Shown: piece by piece, positions 24,872 to 33,899 of the stretch
Layout: each line of letters starts with the position of its first letter
Numbering within the stretch: the stretch's first letter is position 1
Assembly: GCA_022820625.1 (NCBI GenBank)
Contig: JAJEFE010000007.1
Location: 1 to 49,119 of the forward strand
Reading direction: 5' to 3'
Origin: Gammaproteobacteria bacterium
GTDB lineage: Bacteria; Pseudomonadota; Gammaproteobacteria; Steroidobacterales; Rariloculaceae
Length of the DNA stretch: 49,119 nt
The notes under the pieces: model-generated
Seen by the model: only the letters and a program-made list of their open reading frames with translations
The model's database searches: none
Told to the model about the DNA's origin: nothing
Translations under genes and position numbers: made by a program

Positions 24872-26976
24872 GCTCGTTCTCCTTTTTCCTTGCCCGGCTG
24901 TTTCAGCTCGACGTGGTAGTTGCCGTGGCGGTCCAGGGTTACCGTCCGGCCGGGAGGCACCGGAAGCGTCACCGAGGCCTCCTGAATGACCGCCGGCCCG
25001 GCGACACTCATCGTCGAATCGAGCAGTCCGCCGTCGTAGATTCGAGCCTCATGCAGCCCATGCGGATGAAAGTCCACCTCGCGCTTTCCGAGCTGCGCAT
25101 CGCTTGGCGTTTTTCCTGAAGGCTTGCGTTCGGCAAGCTCCGGCTTGTCCACTTCCACCGTTGCCACCAGGTGAAAGTTGACGATCTGGACCGGGTTGTC
25201 GAGCCTGTACGTGTAGCGTTGCTCGTGGGCCAGATGAAAATCTTCGATCGCCGCCTCAAGCTCCTGCTCCAGCACTCGTGCGCTCAGCTTCAGCGGCACC
25301 TTGACCGTATGCTCCTGGCCCTCGTAGCGCATGTCGCCATGCTGTTCGAACGCAAGGTCCGCAGCGGAGGAAATGACCCCGTCGCTCACGTATTCCGCCT
25401 CCGCCTTTTCCCTTAGCTGCGCGAAGGTGTCCAGGACATGCTGGTGGTTGTCGGCGTTGAAATACAACGGCCGGGTCTGGACGTAGTCGCGCCGCAGATC
25501 GGTCAGCAGCATGCCCCAGGCGGAAAACACTGATGAATTCACGGGCACGATCACTTTGCGTACCTTCAGTTCTTCCGCCAGGGGCAGGGCATGCATCGCT
25601 CCGCCTCCTCCGAACGCGATGAGAGCAAACTCGCGCGGATCGTGGCCCTTGTTGGTGGACACCAGCCGCAGGGCGTTGACCATGTTGGCGTTGGCGATCT
25701 GCACGACGCCGCGGGCGATTTCCTCGCGGCTCAGCGACAGGACATCCTCCAGCGATGCGAAGGCGCGATTCACTGAAGACCAGTCGGGTTCGACTTCGCC
25801 GCCCACGAAACTCTCGGGATCGATACGGGCAAGAACCAGGTTCGCGTCGGTGGTCGTGACACGCGTGCCGCCCCGGCCGTAGGCGGCCGGCCCCGGATCC
25901 GCGCCTGCCGACTGGGGTCCCACATGCAGTTTGCCTCCCGCATCCACCCACGCTATTGACCCGCCTCCCGTTCCGATTTCGACGATTTCGGACACCGGCG
26001 TCTGGATCGGGTAGCCGGGGGACTTTCGGGTCTTCTCGATGTGGTACTCGGTGGTCACGCGCACCCTGCCGTTTTCGACCAGCGCGCACTTGGCCGTGGT
26101 ACCGCCGATATCGAGCACGATCAGGTTGGGTTCGCCGATCAGCTTGCCCAGGTATGCGGCCGCGAATATGCCGCTGGCCGGCCCCGATTCCACCATCGCT
26201 ATGGGGTTGTGCTTGGCGGCCTCCGCTGTCGTGATGCCGCCGTTGGATTGCATCATGTAGGGGCTGCGGCGGAAGCCGCCACGCTCGAGGCTCGCCTGCA
26301 GCCGCTCGATATAGGCTTCGGCGATGGGATGCACGTAGGCTGCCAGCACGGTGGTGTTGGTGCGCTCGTACTCGCGCCATTCGCGGGACACTTCGTGGGA
26401 AGCGATGACCGAAGCTTCCGGCCACAGGCGCCGGATTTCCTCGGCGGCGCGCCGTTCGTTGGAAGGATTGATGTAAGCATGGAGAAAGGCGATCGCGATT
26501 GCTTCAACGCCTTCGCTCTTGAGATAGTCGATCTGCTCTGGAAGCGGACTCAAGTCCACGGTCTGTTGAATTTCGCCGTGATAGGTGGTCCTTTCCGGAA
26601 GTTCCAGCCTCAGGTAGCGGTCCACGAAGGGCTTGGGCTTGCGGAAATTGAAGTTGAACAGATCCGGGCGGTTGCCCCGTGCTATTTCCAGCACGTCCCG
26701 AAAGCCCCGGGTCGTGATCAGTGCCGTCTTTGCTCCCTTGCGCTCGGTAAGCGCATTGATGACCACCGTGCATCCGTGGGCAAAAAAATCAAGCTCGGAA
26801 GGCGCCAGGTCCAGTTTCTCGAGGCTGGACATGACCCCCACCTCAAAGTCCGGTGGGGTAGTGTCAACCTTCGAGCAACGGACCTCACCGCCGGCCTTGC
26901 CGACACGATAGAGCACGAGGTCGGTAAACGTCCCGCCCACGTCGCTTGCCGCGCGCGCAATAGGCCTGATCTTCAT
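24868..26976 (-). CDS. hyuA: Hydantoinase A (HyuA)
   Basis: The start is placed at MKIRPIARAASDVGGTFTDLV, the normal N-terminus of the family; the frame is open further upstream but without homology-like content. The 702-residue protein has the Hsp70/actin-like ATPase fold with ASDVGGTFTD (about residues 9-18), NALTERKGAKTALITTRGF, the second phosphate loop LIVLDIGGTTAKCALV and ALIAFGGGGAMHALPLAEEL near residue 480. It is the ATP-using partner of the overlapping hyuB. No clear ribosome site precedes the ATG. The divergent pepQ gene begins 118 bases away, so the promoters probably share this gap. Confidence 0.92.
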   Translation of the reverse strand: MKIRPIARAASDVGGTFTDLVLYRVGKAGGEVRCSKVDTTPPDFEVGVMSSLEKLDLAPSELDFFAHGCTVVINALTERKGAKTALITTRGFRDVLEIARGNRPDLFNFNFRKPKPFVDRYLRLELPERTTYHGEIQQTVDLSPLPEQIDYLKSEGVEAIAIAFLHAYINPSNERRAAEEIRRLWPEASVIASHEVSREWREYERTNTTVLAAYVHPIAEAYIERLQASLERGGFRRSPYMMQSNGGITTAEAAKHNPIAMVESGPASGIFAAAYLGKLIGEPNLIVLDIGGTTAKCALVENGRVRVTTEYHIEKTRKSPGYPIQTPVSEIVEIGTGGGSIAWVDAGGKLHVGPQSAGADPGPAAYGRGGTRVTTTDANLVLARIDPESFVGGEVEPDWSSVNRAFASLEDVLSLSREEIARGVVQIANANMVNALRLVSTNKGHDPREFALIAFGGGGAMHALPLAEELKVRKVIVPVNSSVFSAWGMLLTDLRRDYVQTRPLYFNADNHQHVLDTFAQLREKAEAEYVSDGVISSAADLAFEQHGDMRYEGQEHTVKVPLKLSARVLEQELEAAIEDFHLAHEQRYTYRLDNPVQIVNFHLVATVEVDKPELAERKPSGKTPSDAQLGKREVDFHPHGLHEARIYDGGLLDSTMSVAGPAVIQEASVTLPVPPGRTVTLDRHGNYHVELKQPGKEKGERA

Positions 26977-27094
26977 TGGAACTAGGTTAGCGATCAATGC
27001 CCGCGAGGAAACCCACCCGTTTGGGCAGGTTGGCGCGCTGCAATCTTCGGTACACTCCGGCAAGTGCGCAATCCAGCGCTGATGGAGGCTACAA

Positions 27095-28432
27095 ATGCCT
27101 GAAGGGTCCGCGCCCGGTTCCTGGGCATCCCTGTTGCGCTCCCATATCGCGGAGTGGGACAGGCGAGTCGCCGATGCGTGCCGCACATGCGGAGTTGACG
27201 GGGTCGTCGTGTTCTCGGGCGCGGCGAAGTATCGCCACCGGGACGATCTCGAGTATCCGTTCTTCGCCGATCCCTACTTCAAGGCCTGGGCGCCGAACGC
27301 GTATCCCGACTCTGCCCTCAAGATCGTTCCGGGTGAAACCCCGGTCCTGGCCTGGTTGCAGCATGAAGACTTCTGGCACATGCCGGCGCCCGAGCCTTCC
27401 GGATTCTGGGCCGAGTGCCTGGAGATTCGCAGCGTCTCGAAAAAGGGAGACCTGCTGAAGGCATTGGACGGGGTGTCGCAGTTGGCCGGCATCGGCGAGG
27501 AAGCGCAGGAAGCAATGGGTTTGGCAAGTGTCAACGACAGGAAGATGCTGACGCATCTGGATTACCACCGCGCTTACAAGACGCGCTACGAGGTCGCATG
27601 CATAGAGGAAGCGAACCGTGTGGCGGCGCCGGGACATGCCGCCACCGGCGAAGCCCTGGCGGGGCAGCCGTCGGAATTCGAACTCAACGGCATCTATTGT
27701 CGCTCGTCGGGACAGCGCGAGTCGTCGCTGCCGTATCAGAGCATTGTCGCGCTGAACCGACACGCTGCGATTTTGCACTACCAGAACCTCGACTCGCAGC
27801 CACCCGAGCGATTCCGGTCCTTTCTGCTGGACGCCGGCGGCGACCACAACGGCTACGCGTCTGACATCACCCGCACATGGACATCCCCGGGCGACCCATT
27901 CGCCGACCTGATCGCGTCACTGGATGTCCTGCAGCAGACGATATGCGAGGAGGCGCGTTCCGGAGTGAGCTTCATCTCGCTGCATGATCGGGCGCATCGA
28001 TTGCTGGCCGAAGTGCTTGCGGACCACGGAATCATCCGTTGCTCCGCGGATGAAGGTTACCAACGAGGCCTGACCCGCGTCTTTCTGCCTCACGGACTCG
28101 GTCACCTGCTGGGTCTGCAGGTCCACGACGCCGGCGGCCGTCTGGAGTCGCCCGACGGGGCCGAGCGTATGCCCCCTTCCGAGCATCCGTTCCTGCGCCT
28201 GACCCGGACCCTGGAGCCCGGGTTCGTCGTGACCATCGAGCCGGGCCTGTACTTCATACCCGCCTTGCTGAACGAAGTTCGCAACGGGCCCCTCCGCAGT
28301 GCCGTCAACTGGGAAACCGTGGAGCGGTGGCAGCCCTACGGTGGAATTCGGATTGAGGACAATGTGCTCGTGACCGAGACCGGCAGCCGGAATCTGACCC
28401 GGCCCGCATTGGAGCGCTGCGGAATCGCTTAG
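27095..28432 (+). CDS. pepQ: Xaa-Pro dipeptidase PepQ (M24B)
   Basis: A 445-residue protein, close to the 443 residues of Escherichia coli PepQ and alike throughout, including FKAWAPNAYP at the N-terminal domain. The pita-bread catalytic domain carries all five metal ligands: Asp246 and Asp257 in DAGGDHNGYASDITRTW, His337 in HGLGHLLGLQVHD, the Glu of TIEPGLYF and the Glu of GGIRIEDN. The enzyme splits X-Pro dipeptides and some family members hydrolyse organophosphate esters. The ATG follows GGAGG. It appears to be a housekeeping gene divergent from hyuA and may mark the edge of the catabolic cluster. Confidence 0.93.
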   Translation: MPEGSAPGSWASLLRSHIAEWDRRVADACRTCGVDGVVVFSGAAKYRHRDDLEYPFFADPYFKAWAPNAYPDSALKIVPGETPVLAWLQHEDFWHMPAPEPSGFWAECLEIRSVSKKGDLLKALDGVSQLAGIGEEAQEAMGLASVNDRKMLTHLDYHRAYKTRYEVACIEEANRVAAPGHAATGEALAGQPSEFELNGIYCRSSGQRESSLPYQSIVALNRHAAILHYQNLDSQPPERFRSFLLDAGGDHNGYASDITRTWTSPGDPFADLIASLDVLQQTICEEARSGVSFISLHDRAHRLLAEVLADHGIIRCSADEGYQRGLTRVFLPHGLGHLLGLQVHDAGGRLESPDGAERMPPSEHPFLRLTRTLEPGFVVTIEPGLYFIPALLNEVRNGPLRSAVNWETVERWQPYGGIRIEDNVLVTETGSRNLTRPALERCGIA

Positions 28433-28485
28433 CCGATCCAGGACAACTTCATACCCTTGCGCCGCAAGACAGGGTTACCCGGCCG

Positions 28486-29121
28486 TCAAGGCTGCTCGCC
28501 GGCGGCTTTTTCGGCTGCCTCGGCCGTCCAGGCTTCCCTTACCGCGCGTCCGCGCTCCAGCAGGGGCGTGAATTTTTCGTAGTCCACTTCCTTTTCCCTG
28601 AGCCTGTCGATATAGGCCCCGGGCGTCAGGGGCGACTCCGCCCAATGGATATACCGCCAACCGTCCGGCGTCTTGCGCAAGACCGCGCTCATCCGGATTT
28701 GCTCGCCCAGGGGGCGCCTGCCTCGCATCTTCATTTCGAAATGCATGTACCAAACGGCAATGGCGAGATCGTCGGCGATGAGCTTGACCGATATGTCATA
28801 CATTTCCTCGCGCAGCGCTTCCAGCACCGGGTTCGGCAGGGGCGGAGCCAGATAATCCCTGAGCGGCTCCCAGCCGAGGAACCAGCGTTCCTGTTCCTCG
28901 GCCAGATAAAAGGGCGCCTCTTCGTCCGGATCCCACAGGTCCAGCACCTTTCGGAAATCCTGAGTGTTCCAGACTTCCGCGGTGTGGTGAATAAAGGCCT
29001 CTATGGCTTCGATTTCGTCCTGCTCGGCGGCCTGGGCCGAATCAATCGAGTGTGCAGTCATGGTCAATGCCACTCCCAGTACAAAAATCGCTCGCAGCGA
29101 CGCTAACACGTTTAAAGGCAC
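28486..29121 (-). CDS. Exported SnoaL/DUF4440-like protein
   Basis: I place the start at a GTG preceded by GGAGGAG (the frame is open further upstream, over the next gene, but that part is a shadow). The 211-residue product has a signal peptide (about residues 1-30, ending SIDSAQA) and a single alpha+beta barrel with EAIEAFIHHTAEVWNTQDFRKVLDLWD, the ketosteroid-isomerase-like pattern of SnoaL/DUF4440 proteins. These act as binding proteins or isomerases; no catalytic residues can be assigned. It lies 70 bases downstream of the lipoprotein gene in the same direction and may be co-transcribed. Confidence 0.7.
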   Translation of the reverse strand: MPLNVLASLRAIFVLGVALTMTAHSIDSAQAAEQDEIEAIEAFIHHTAEVWNTQDFRKVLDLWDPDEEAPFYLAEEQERWFLGWEPLRDYLAPPLPNPVLEALREEMYDISVKLIADDLAIAVWYMHFEMKMRGRRPLGEQIRMSAVLRKTPDGWRYIHWAESPLTPGAYIDRLREKEVDYEKFTPLLERGRAVREAWTAEAAEKAAGEQP

Positions 29122-29191
29122 GGTCTCCTCCTCGCGGGCGCTGAAACGCCCAAGCGTAAACGATCCGCCGCAACCGGAACACGTCACCGGT

Positions 29192-30874
29192 TCATCGGTG
29201 GCCGGACAGCACCTCCCTTTCGCGCGCCGGCCTTGCGAGGAGCGCCTGCCGTTGCGGGCCGTTCGGGCCGTCGGCGCCCGTTCCCGCCGCGGCGATGACG
29301 TAATGCGCGCCGCTGTCCGCGCTCGCGAATACAAAGTCCGCCAGCCATCGCCGCTCCTCTTCCGAATCCGCCAGCGGCAGGTCGAAGCTTTCGACGGCCT
29401 GTCCGTATTCCAGATCGAAGGTGTGAACGCGATCGGAACTGCCCTCGCCGCCCTGGAGCACCAGGTACCAGAGATCCTCGAAAGCGCTCGAGGAGGCGTG
29501 GCGAATATTGTCCTGCAATCCATCGAGCTGCATTGCGAAATGCATGTCCGTCGAGCGGTCATCGGTGGCCCGCACAACCACTCCGCAGGGCGAGAGGATC
29601 ACCCGGCCGCGGGGATCGAACCAGACGTTGCCGCAGAAAAGGTAATCGCCATGATAAGGAGAGTCGTAGTCGGGGCGCAGGGCGCCGTTTACGATCGAAT
29701 ACCGCTGCAGGTCGCTCGGAGAAAGGTCGGTATCGGCGCTGTAAATCCGGGTTCCCGACGGGTGCAGTCGCGCCACGCTCCGATGGCGGACGAAGCCCCC
29801 GCTTGAGCGGGTGAAGTTCCCGGACTGCAGATCCACGCTGTAAACGCGGGTCCACTGGCCCACATCGGGAAAGCCGTGGGCGTGTCCCTGCGCGTCGATG
29901 ACAATGTCGCCGAGACTGTCGGGAACCGCGTACGTGGCGAGCACATTGAGGGCGTTCAGATCCACGTGGGTGACGAAACCGTTGTGGCCGACTGCCGCGG
30001 TAGCCCCGTCCGGCGATATCGAGACCGCCTTGGCCCGGGCGGGGAGCGGAACATCGGTCTGGCCGCCATCGGGATCGATCGCAATGAGCTTGTTCTCCGC
30101 CACGGCGATGATCCGCTCATCGGAGGCGTCGAACTCCGCATCGATGATCCGATCGTTCAGCGGATGCACGGTATAGACGGTGATGTCGAAGGCGTCGAGC
30201 GTCATTGTGGTGCTTGCGTAGCCGTCGTTCAGTTCGAGTTCGAATACGTACCGGCCCCGCCGGTCGAACCGAATCGTGTGCATCGGACCCTCGTGGCTGG
30301 GCCGAACGGCCGATTCCGCCGGCGACTCGACGGTTCGCCAGGCAAACCGCAACTCATGGCCGTCCGGATCGCTGGAGCCGCTGGCGTCGAGGGTAACGCT
30401 GTCGCCCACCAAAGCGCTGCGTTCCACCGCGTTGATTTCCGCGACAGGGGGCTCGTTGGTGAGGGTAACGGTTACGGTATCGCTGCTTGAGAGCCCGTCG
30501 GGGTCGCTCACCTCCAGCCCGAACACGTATTCGCCCGGCACGCGGGCCACGAAGGACGTTTGCGCGCCGGAGGCGTTCTCCAGTTGCGTATCGGCGGTAC
30601 CCGGCTGCTCCTGCAGCTCCCAACTGAACGTCAAGTCGTCATCGTCGGGGTCGCTGCTGTTTGAGCCGTCGAGGGTCACGGGAGACGGCTGGATGGATTG
30701 CGTCAGATCGCTCCCGGCGTCAGCGACCGGCGCCCGGTTGGGCGGCGGGGGAGCGGGAGGCGGAGGGGAGGAGCCGCCACCGCCGCAGCCGCCGGCCAGC
30801 ATCAGCATTCCGGCGAGCAGGACAATCCATGTCCCCCGGCGAACGCCGGGACAGGAAGGACGGGTGCTGATCAC
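29192..30874 (-). CDS. Lipoprotein with two PKD-like domains and a beta-propeller
   Basis: A 560-residue protein. It begins with a lipoprotein signal peptide with lipobox LAGGC (Cys30), followed by a Gly/Ser then Pro-rich linker. Two PKD/Ig-like domains follow (about residues 47-140 and 141-230, with LDGSNSSDPDDDDLTFSW and LDASGSSDPDGHELRFAW). The C-terminal 320 residues show repeated blades such as ERIIAVAENKLIAIDPDGG and AVSISPDGATAAVGHNG, typical of a seven-bladed propeller. It is probably anchored to a membrane and faces the periplasm or the outside. The role is unknown. Confidence 0.75.
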   Translation of the reverse strand: MISTRPSCPGVRRGTWIVLLAGMLMLAGGCGGGGSSPPPPAPPPPNRAPVADAGSDLTQSIQPSPVTLDGSNSSDPDDDDLTFSWELQEQPGTADTQLENASGAQTSFVARVPGEYVFGLEVSDPDGLSSSDTVTVTLTNEPPVAEINAVERSALVGDSVTLDASGSSDPDGHELRFAWRTVESPAESAVRPSHEGPMHTIRFDRRGRYVFELELNDGYASTTMTLDAFDITVYTVHPLNDRIIDAEFDASDERIIAVAENKLIAIDPDGGQTDVPLPARAKAVSISPDGATAAVGHNGFVTHVDLNALNVLATYAVPDSLGDIVIDAQGHAHGFPDVGQWTRVYSVDLQSGNFTRSSGGFVRHRSVARLHPSGTRIYSADTDLSPSDLQRYSIVNGALRPDYDSPYHGDYLFCGNVWFDPRGRVILSPCGVVVRATDDRSTDMHFAMQLDGLQDNIRHASSSAFEDLWYLVLQGGEGSSDRVHTFDLEYGQAVESFDLPLADSEEERRWLADFVFASADSGAHYVIAAAGTGADGPNGPQRQALLARPAREREVLSGHR

Positions 30875-31052
30875 GGCGCAAGCATACAGAAGTTCCCGCC
30901 CGCATGCCCGGACGCGCGCTCGGAAATGTCATACCCTTGAGTCGAAAAAAAGGCCTATTCAGATCATGGATTTAGCGAAATATTCACAAGTGTGATGCGA
31001 ATAGGGGTATTATTCGGATCATTCCAATCGAATCAGAACGGAAGAATCATTC

Positions 31053-32141
31053 ATGCCCTACATCTGGGAACTCGAGGACTGGCCGCATTTCACATGGGAT
31101 GCGGGGGTTGTCCAGCACAACAGCTATCGCTACGCGCTGGCCGCCGGCCGGCTGGCCAACGAGGTGCTGCCACTTTCCAGCGAGGAGCGCACCAACTCGA
31201 TGATTGATCTGATGGTCGACGAGGCCCGGAAGACATCGCGGATCGAAGGCGAGACGGTTGATCCCCAAGCTGTTCGCTCATCCATCCTCAAGCAACTGGG
31301 ACTGGCCGAAGAGGACCGATGGCAGGATCCGTACGCTCGCGGAATCGCTCGCCTGGTGGTTGTGTCCCGCCAGCAATTCGCCCAACCGCTGACCGTTGAG
31401 GATTTATGCTCCTGGCACCGGCAATTTCTGGGCGAAAGAATGCTCAATGCGGGAGGCTGGCGCACCGAGCCAATCTGGATCGTCTCCGGCGTTGCCGGGA
31501 AGGAAAGAGTGCACTTCGAGGGGCCTCCGGCTTCGCGGGTCGCCGGCGAAATGGAAGCCTTCGTCGAGTGGTTCAACGCCAGCAGTTCATTGCCGGGACC
31601 GGTGCGTTCCGGCGTGGCCCATTTGTACTTCGAGTCGATTCATCCATTTGCGGACGGAAACGGACGCATGGGGAGGGCAATTGCCGAGATCGCGTTGTCG
31701 CAGGAACTGGGTTACCCGGCATTGCTGAGCTTGTCCGCCGCTATTGATCGGCAGCGTAAGGAATACTATCGGAAGCTCAACCAGGCCAGCCGGCAAAACA
31801 GCATGGACATTACCGCCTGGCTCCAATGGTGGACGCAGTGCGTCCTGAATGCTCAGGAGCACGCCAGGGAACAGATCGCGTTCGTGATTCGCAAGGCGGC
31901 GTTCTGGCGCAGCTTCGGGAATCGCGTCAACGACCGCCAGGAGAAGGCGTTGGCCCGCATGTTGCGCGAGGGGCCCGACGGCTTCAAGGGCGGCATGAGT
32001 GCGCGCAAGTACGTAGCGCTCACGGGTTGCTCAGGTCCAACAGCCACGCGGGACCTGTCCCTGCTTACGAAAATCGGGGCGCTGGAGCGGCTGCCAGCCG
32101 GCGGGCGCAGCACGCGCTATGTCGTGCGCCTGCCGGGATGA
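31053..32141 (+). CDS. Fic-family AMP-transferase with DUF4172 N-terminus
   Basis: A 362-residue Fic protein. The N-terminus MPYIWELEDWPHFTWD is the DUF4172 start, and TSRIEGE (61-67) matches the inhibitory helix motif that blocks ATP binding in self-restrained Fic enzymes. The active loop is HPFADGNGRMGR (197-208), with the catalytic His197 present. The last 60 residues (ALTGCSGPTATRDLSLLTKIGAL, shown in part) form a winged helix that may bind DNA. Such enzymes usually transfer AMP to protein side chains. It stands alone; the stretch 32142-32375 after it shows no recognisable gene. Confidence 0.9.
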   Translation: MPYIWELEDWPHFTWDAGVVQHNSYRYALAAGRLANEVLPLSSEERTNSMIDLMVDEARKTSRIEGETVDPQAVRSSILKQLGLAEEDRWQDPYARGIARLVVVSRQQFAQPLTVEDLCSWHRQFLGERMLNAGGWRTEPIWIVSGVAGKERVHFEGPPASRVAGEMEAFVEWFNASSSLPGPVRSGVAHLYFESIHPFADGNGRMGRAIAEIALSQELGYPALLSLSAAIDRQRKEYYRKLNQASRQNSMDITAWLQWWTQCVLNAQEHAREQIAFVIRKAAFWRSFGNRVNDRQEKALARMLREGPDGFKGGMSARKYVALTGCSGPTATRDLSLLTKIGALERLPAGGRSTRYVVRLPG

Positions 32142-32375
32142 CATACCGCGCCGGCACCCTGCGTGACGCCGCGCCGGATGACACTGGACAATGACTTCTG
32201 ATCAGCAGTGCTTCGTGCATATCGTTCTGCCCGGCGCAACGCCGTGGAACTGGATCCCGTGCAGCTGCGTCTTGCCGAATTGCAGGCTGCCGCCGATGCC
32301 GGTCGTAGCGCTCGATCAACGGTTTCTTGCCATGGCTTGCGGCCCGGGAATCACTGCCGCTTGCGCCTCGGTTGG

Positions 32376-32813
32376 TTACTGAGTATCGCGGACCGGATTG
32401 ATGAGTTTGAGGCCCGGGAAACGCGTGAAGTCCCGGTCGCTCGTGGCGATGCCGGCGCCGTGCTCAATCGCCAGGGCGGCGAGGTGGGCGTCCATGACCA
32501 TTACGCCTTTCGCCTGTCCCTCCCCGCAAAGCCGGCTGAGCAGCTTCCAGGTGCGCGCGCCGGGCTGAAGAAGCTGCGCATTGGGTTGCGCGAGCCATTC
32601 TTCGACAAGCGCGCAGGCTTTGCGCGGCGATAACGGTTGTTCATATACGCGCCGGTCCGAGGCAATTCGGACAAACGCCAGCAGCGTAATCAGGGCGAAG
32701 CGCAGCGGCAACCCGGCGGAAAATTGCGCTTCCAGCCACTGTCTTGAGGGTTCGTGGTACGGGCTGTGGCGGTCATACGCATATAGCAAAACGTTTGCGT
32801 CCACCAGGGTCAT
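32376..32813 (-). CDS. vapC: VapC-like PIN-domain toxin
   Basis: A 145-residue PIN-domain protein: MTLVDANVLLYAYD holds the first metal-binding Asp, then ITLLAFVRIAS in the middle, and VMDAHLAALAIEHGAGIATSDRDFTRFPGLKLINP with the last acidic residues. This is the VapC group that cleaves tRNA or rRNA. The second acidic position, often Glu in E-x-x-x-F, is not obvious. Its ATG overlaps the antitoxin stop by four bases. It looks intact in length. Confidence 0.88.
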   Translation of the reverse strand: MTLVDANVLLYAYDRHSPYHEPSRQWLEAQFSAGLPLRFALITLLAFVRIASDRRVYEQPLSPRKACALVEEWLAQPNAQLLQPGARTWKLLSRLCGEGQAKGVMVMDAHLAALAIEHGAGIATSDRDFTRFPGLKLINPVRDTQ

Positions 32814-33055
32814 CGCCGCGTGGGCCCATCAAGAAAGTCGAGCAGCCCGCCGATGTCGTCCAGATCCATCCCTTCCTTCAACCCCATGGGTTGCGCATGA
32901 ACGCTGAACGGTTTTGCCATGTCCTCGGCCCTGGGCGCTTCCAGCCCGCGGCGAAGAAACGCATTGACCACTTCCTTCATTCCCGCGCCCGAGCGGATCA
33001 TCTCCTGGCGAAGCTTGGCCGCCACATCCTCATCCAGCGTCAGTGTGGTTCGCAT
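32810..33055 (-). CDS. vapB: VapB-like ribbon-helix-helix antitoxin
   Basis: An 81-residue protein with an N-terminal ribbon-helix-helix (RTTLTLDEDVAAKL, then VVNAFLRRGL) and a C-terminal acidic tail (GMDLDDIGGLLDFLDG) that should fill the toxin active site. It is the first gene of a vapBC operon, overlaps vapC by four bases and has a dyad in its promoter region. By family it neutralises VapC and represses the operon. Confidence 0.85.
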   Translation of the reverse strand: MRTTLTLDEDVAAKLRQEMIRSGAGMKEVVNAFLRRGLEAPRAEDMAKPFSVHAQPMGLKEGMDLDDIGGLLDFLDGPTRR

Positions 33056-33064
33056 GGCGCCTGA

Positions 33065-33092
33065 TGATGCCCATAGAGCATCAAGATGTCAA
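33065..33092 (-). promoter_or_regulatory. vapBC promoter region with dyad, candidate VapB operator
   Basis: Upstream of vapB there is TTGACA on the minus strand (33087-33092) as a -35 box and a dyad TGATGC-N7-GCATCA (33065-33083) covering the region downstream of it. No good -10 box is seen. Ribbon-helix-helix antitoxins bind short inverted repeats of this type; binding is inferred. Confidence 0.45.
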
Positions 33093-33171
33093 TGTGCAGT
33101 CTTCTTTATCGATCATCTGAAGCCGGTCGATCAGGGCGCCCTCGATGAGGAAGACTGAGAAGAACTTCAAG

Positions 33172-33437
33172 CACCGCCTGCACCCGGCGGAACGCGAGGT
33201 GATCGTGTACGACTATGCGGATAACGCCTCCTGTCCCTGCTCGACTCCATTTTCGAGCACATGCTCGACGACGAGTATCCGCCAGGCAATCGCCTGGGAG
33301 CCATGGTCGTATGGCAGTTCGGAGAATTCCGCGAGCAGCGCGCCGTGGAAAGGCTCACCGAACTGAGCGAGGACAGGCTCGGGATATTGGTGGAAGCAGC
33401 GAACGAAGCGCTGGCGAAGATTCGAATGGGGGATTAG
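33172..33437 (+). pseudogene. Helicase-gene fragment joined to a HEAT-like fragment
   Basis: Bases 33172-33228 closely match the part of the primase-helicase gene that encodes HRLHPEKREVVVYDYADNA (about 36865-36922). At the junction the sequence switches, out of frame, to the 3' portion of a HEAT-like ORF (33227-33437) that also occurs at 44739-45075 and, in part, at 39495 and 41395. The HEAT-like part reads without stops up to TAG (MVVWQFGEFREQRAVERL). Neither part has a start signal, so this is gene debris. The surrounding stretch 33093-33171 shows nothing else. Confidence 0.7.
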
Positions 33438-33468
33438 CGCCGACGGCTGGTTGCGCCTCGAATTTAGA

Positions 33469-33891
33469 TTAAATGCTCAGCATGAAAACCCCGTTCGACA
33501 TGCTCAAATGGCAGGCATGCAAGAGGTCCATACCAATAATGACATCAAAACCTTCGGGCTGAAAATCCAGCACCATAACCTTCATTTTCTGGAAGCCGCG
33601 CATAGAGACTGTAGCTTGTTCGGAAACGGGAATAACCATGCCCACACTGCAGGTTGGCGTGTCTCGCTGCCCGTGCGCTCCTGTGATGGGTAACCAGCCG
33701 TCAGGGATCAAATTCATCTCGGCAACGACTTTCTTGGAGATACCGCTAATAGTTGCCCCTGTATCCAGGAGCGCGCGGTATTGGAATTGTTTATCGGGAG
33801 GGGTGTCTTCATCACCGTCTCGCCCGGGCACCGATACCCAGACATCAACGAGCATCCTTCCTTCGTCAATACTCCCGGCAAACGAGGGCAT
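33469..33891 (-). CDS. Retropepsin-like aspartyl protease
   Basis: A 140-residue single-domain aspartyl protease fold: the active-site motif ALLDTGATISGIS (Asp43-Thr-Gly) and the closing FDVIIGMDLL (about 114-123), which is the second signature of retropepsins. One domain means it would work as a homodimer. Bacterial single-domain retropepsins are widespread but their substrates are mostly unknown. It starts eight bases after the stop of a small companion gene, so the two form an operon. No signal peptide or membrane segment is seen, so it is probably cytoplasmic. Confidence 0.85.
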   Translation of the reverse strand: MPSFAGSIDEGRMLVDVWVSVPGRDGDEDTPPDKQFQYRALLDTGATISGISKKVVAEMNLIPDGWLPITGAHGQRDTPTCSVGMVIPVSEQATVSMRGFQKMKVMVLDFQPEGFDVIIGMDLLHACHLSMSNGVFMLSI

Positions 33892-33899
33892 CGTCGAAA

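Noticed and set aside
26977..27186. N-terminal extension of HyuA
   Set aside because: The 70 extra residues contain no family features, and the open frame overlaps the start of the divergent pepQ gene.
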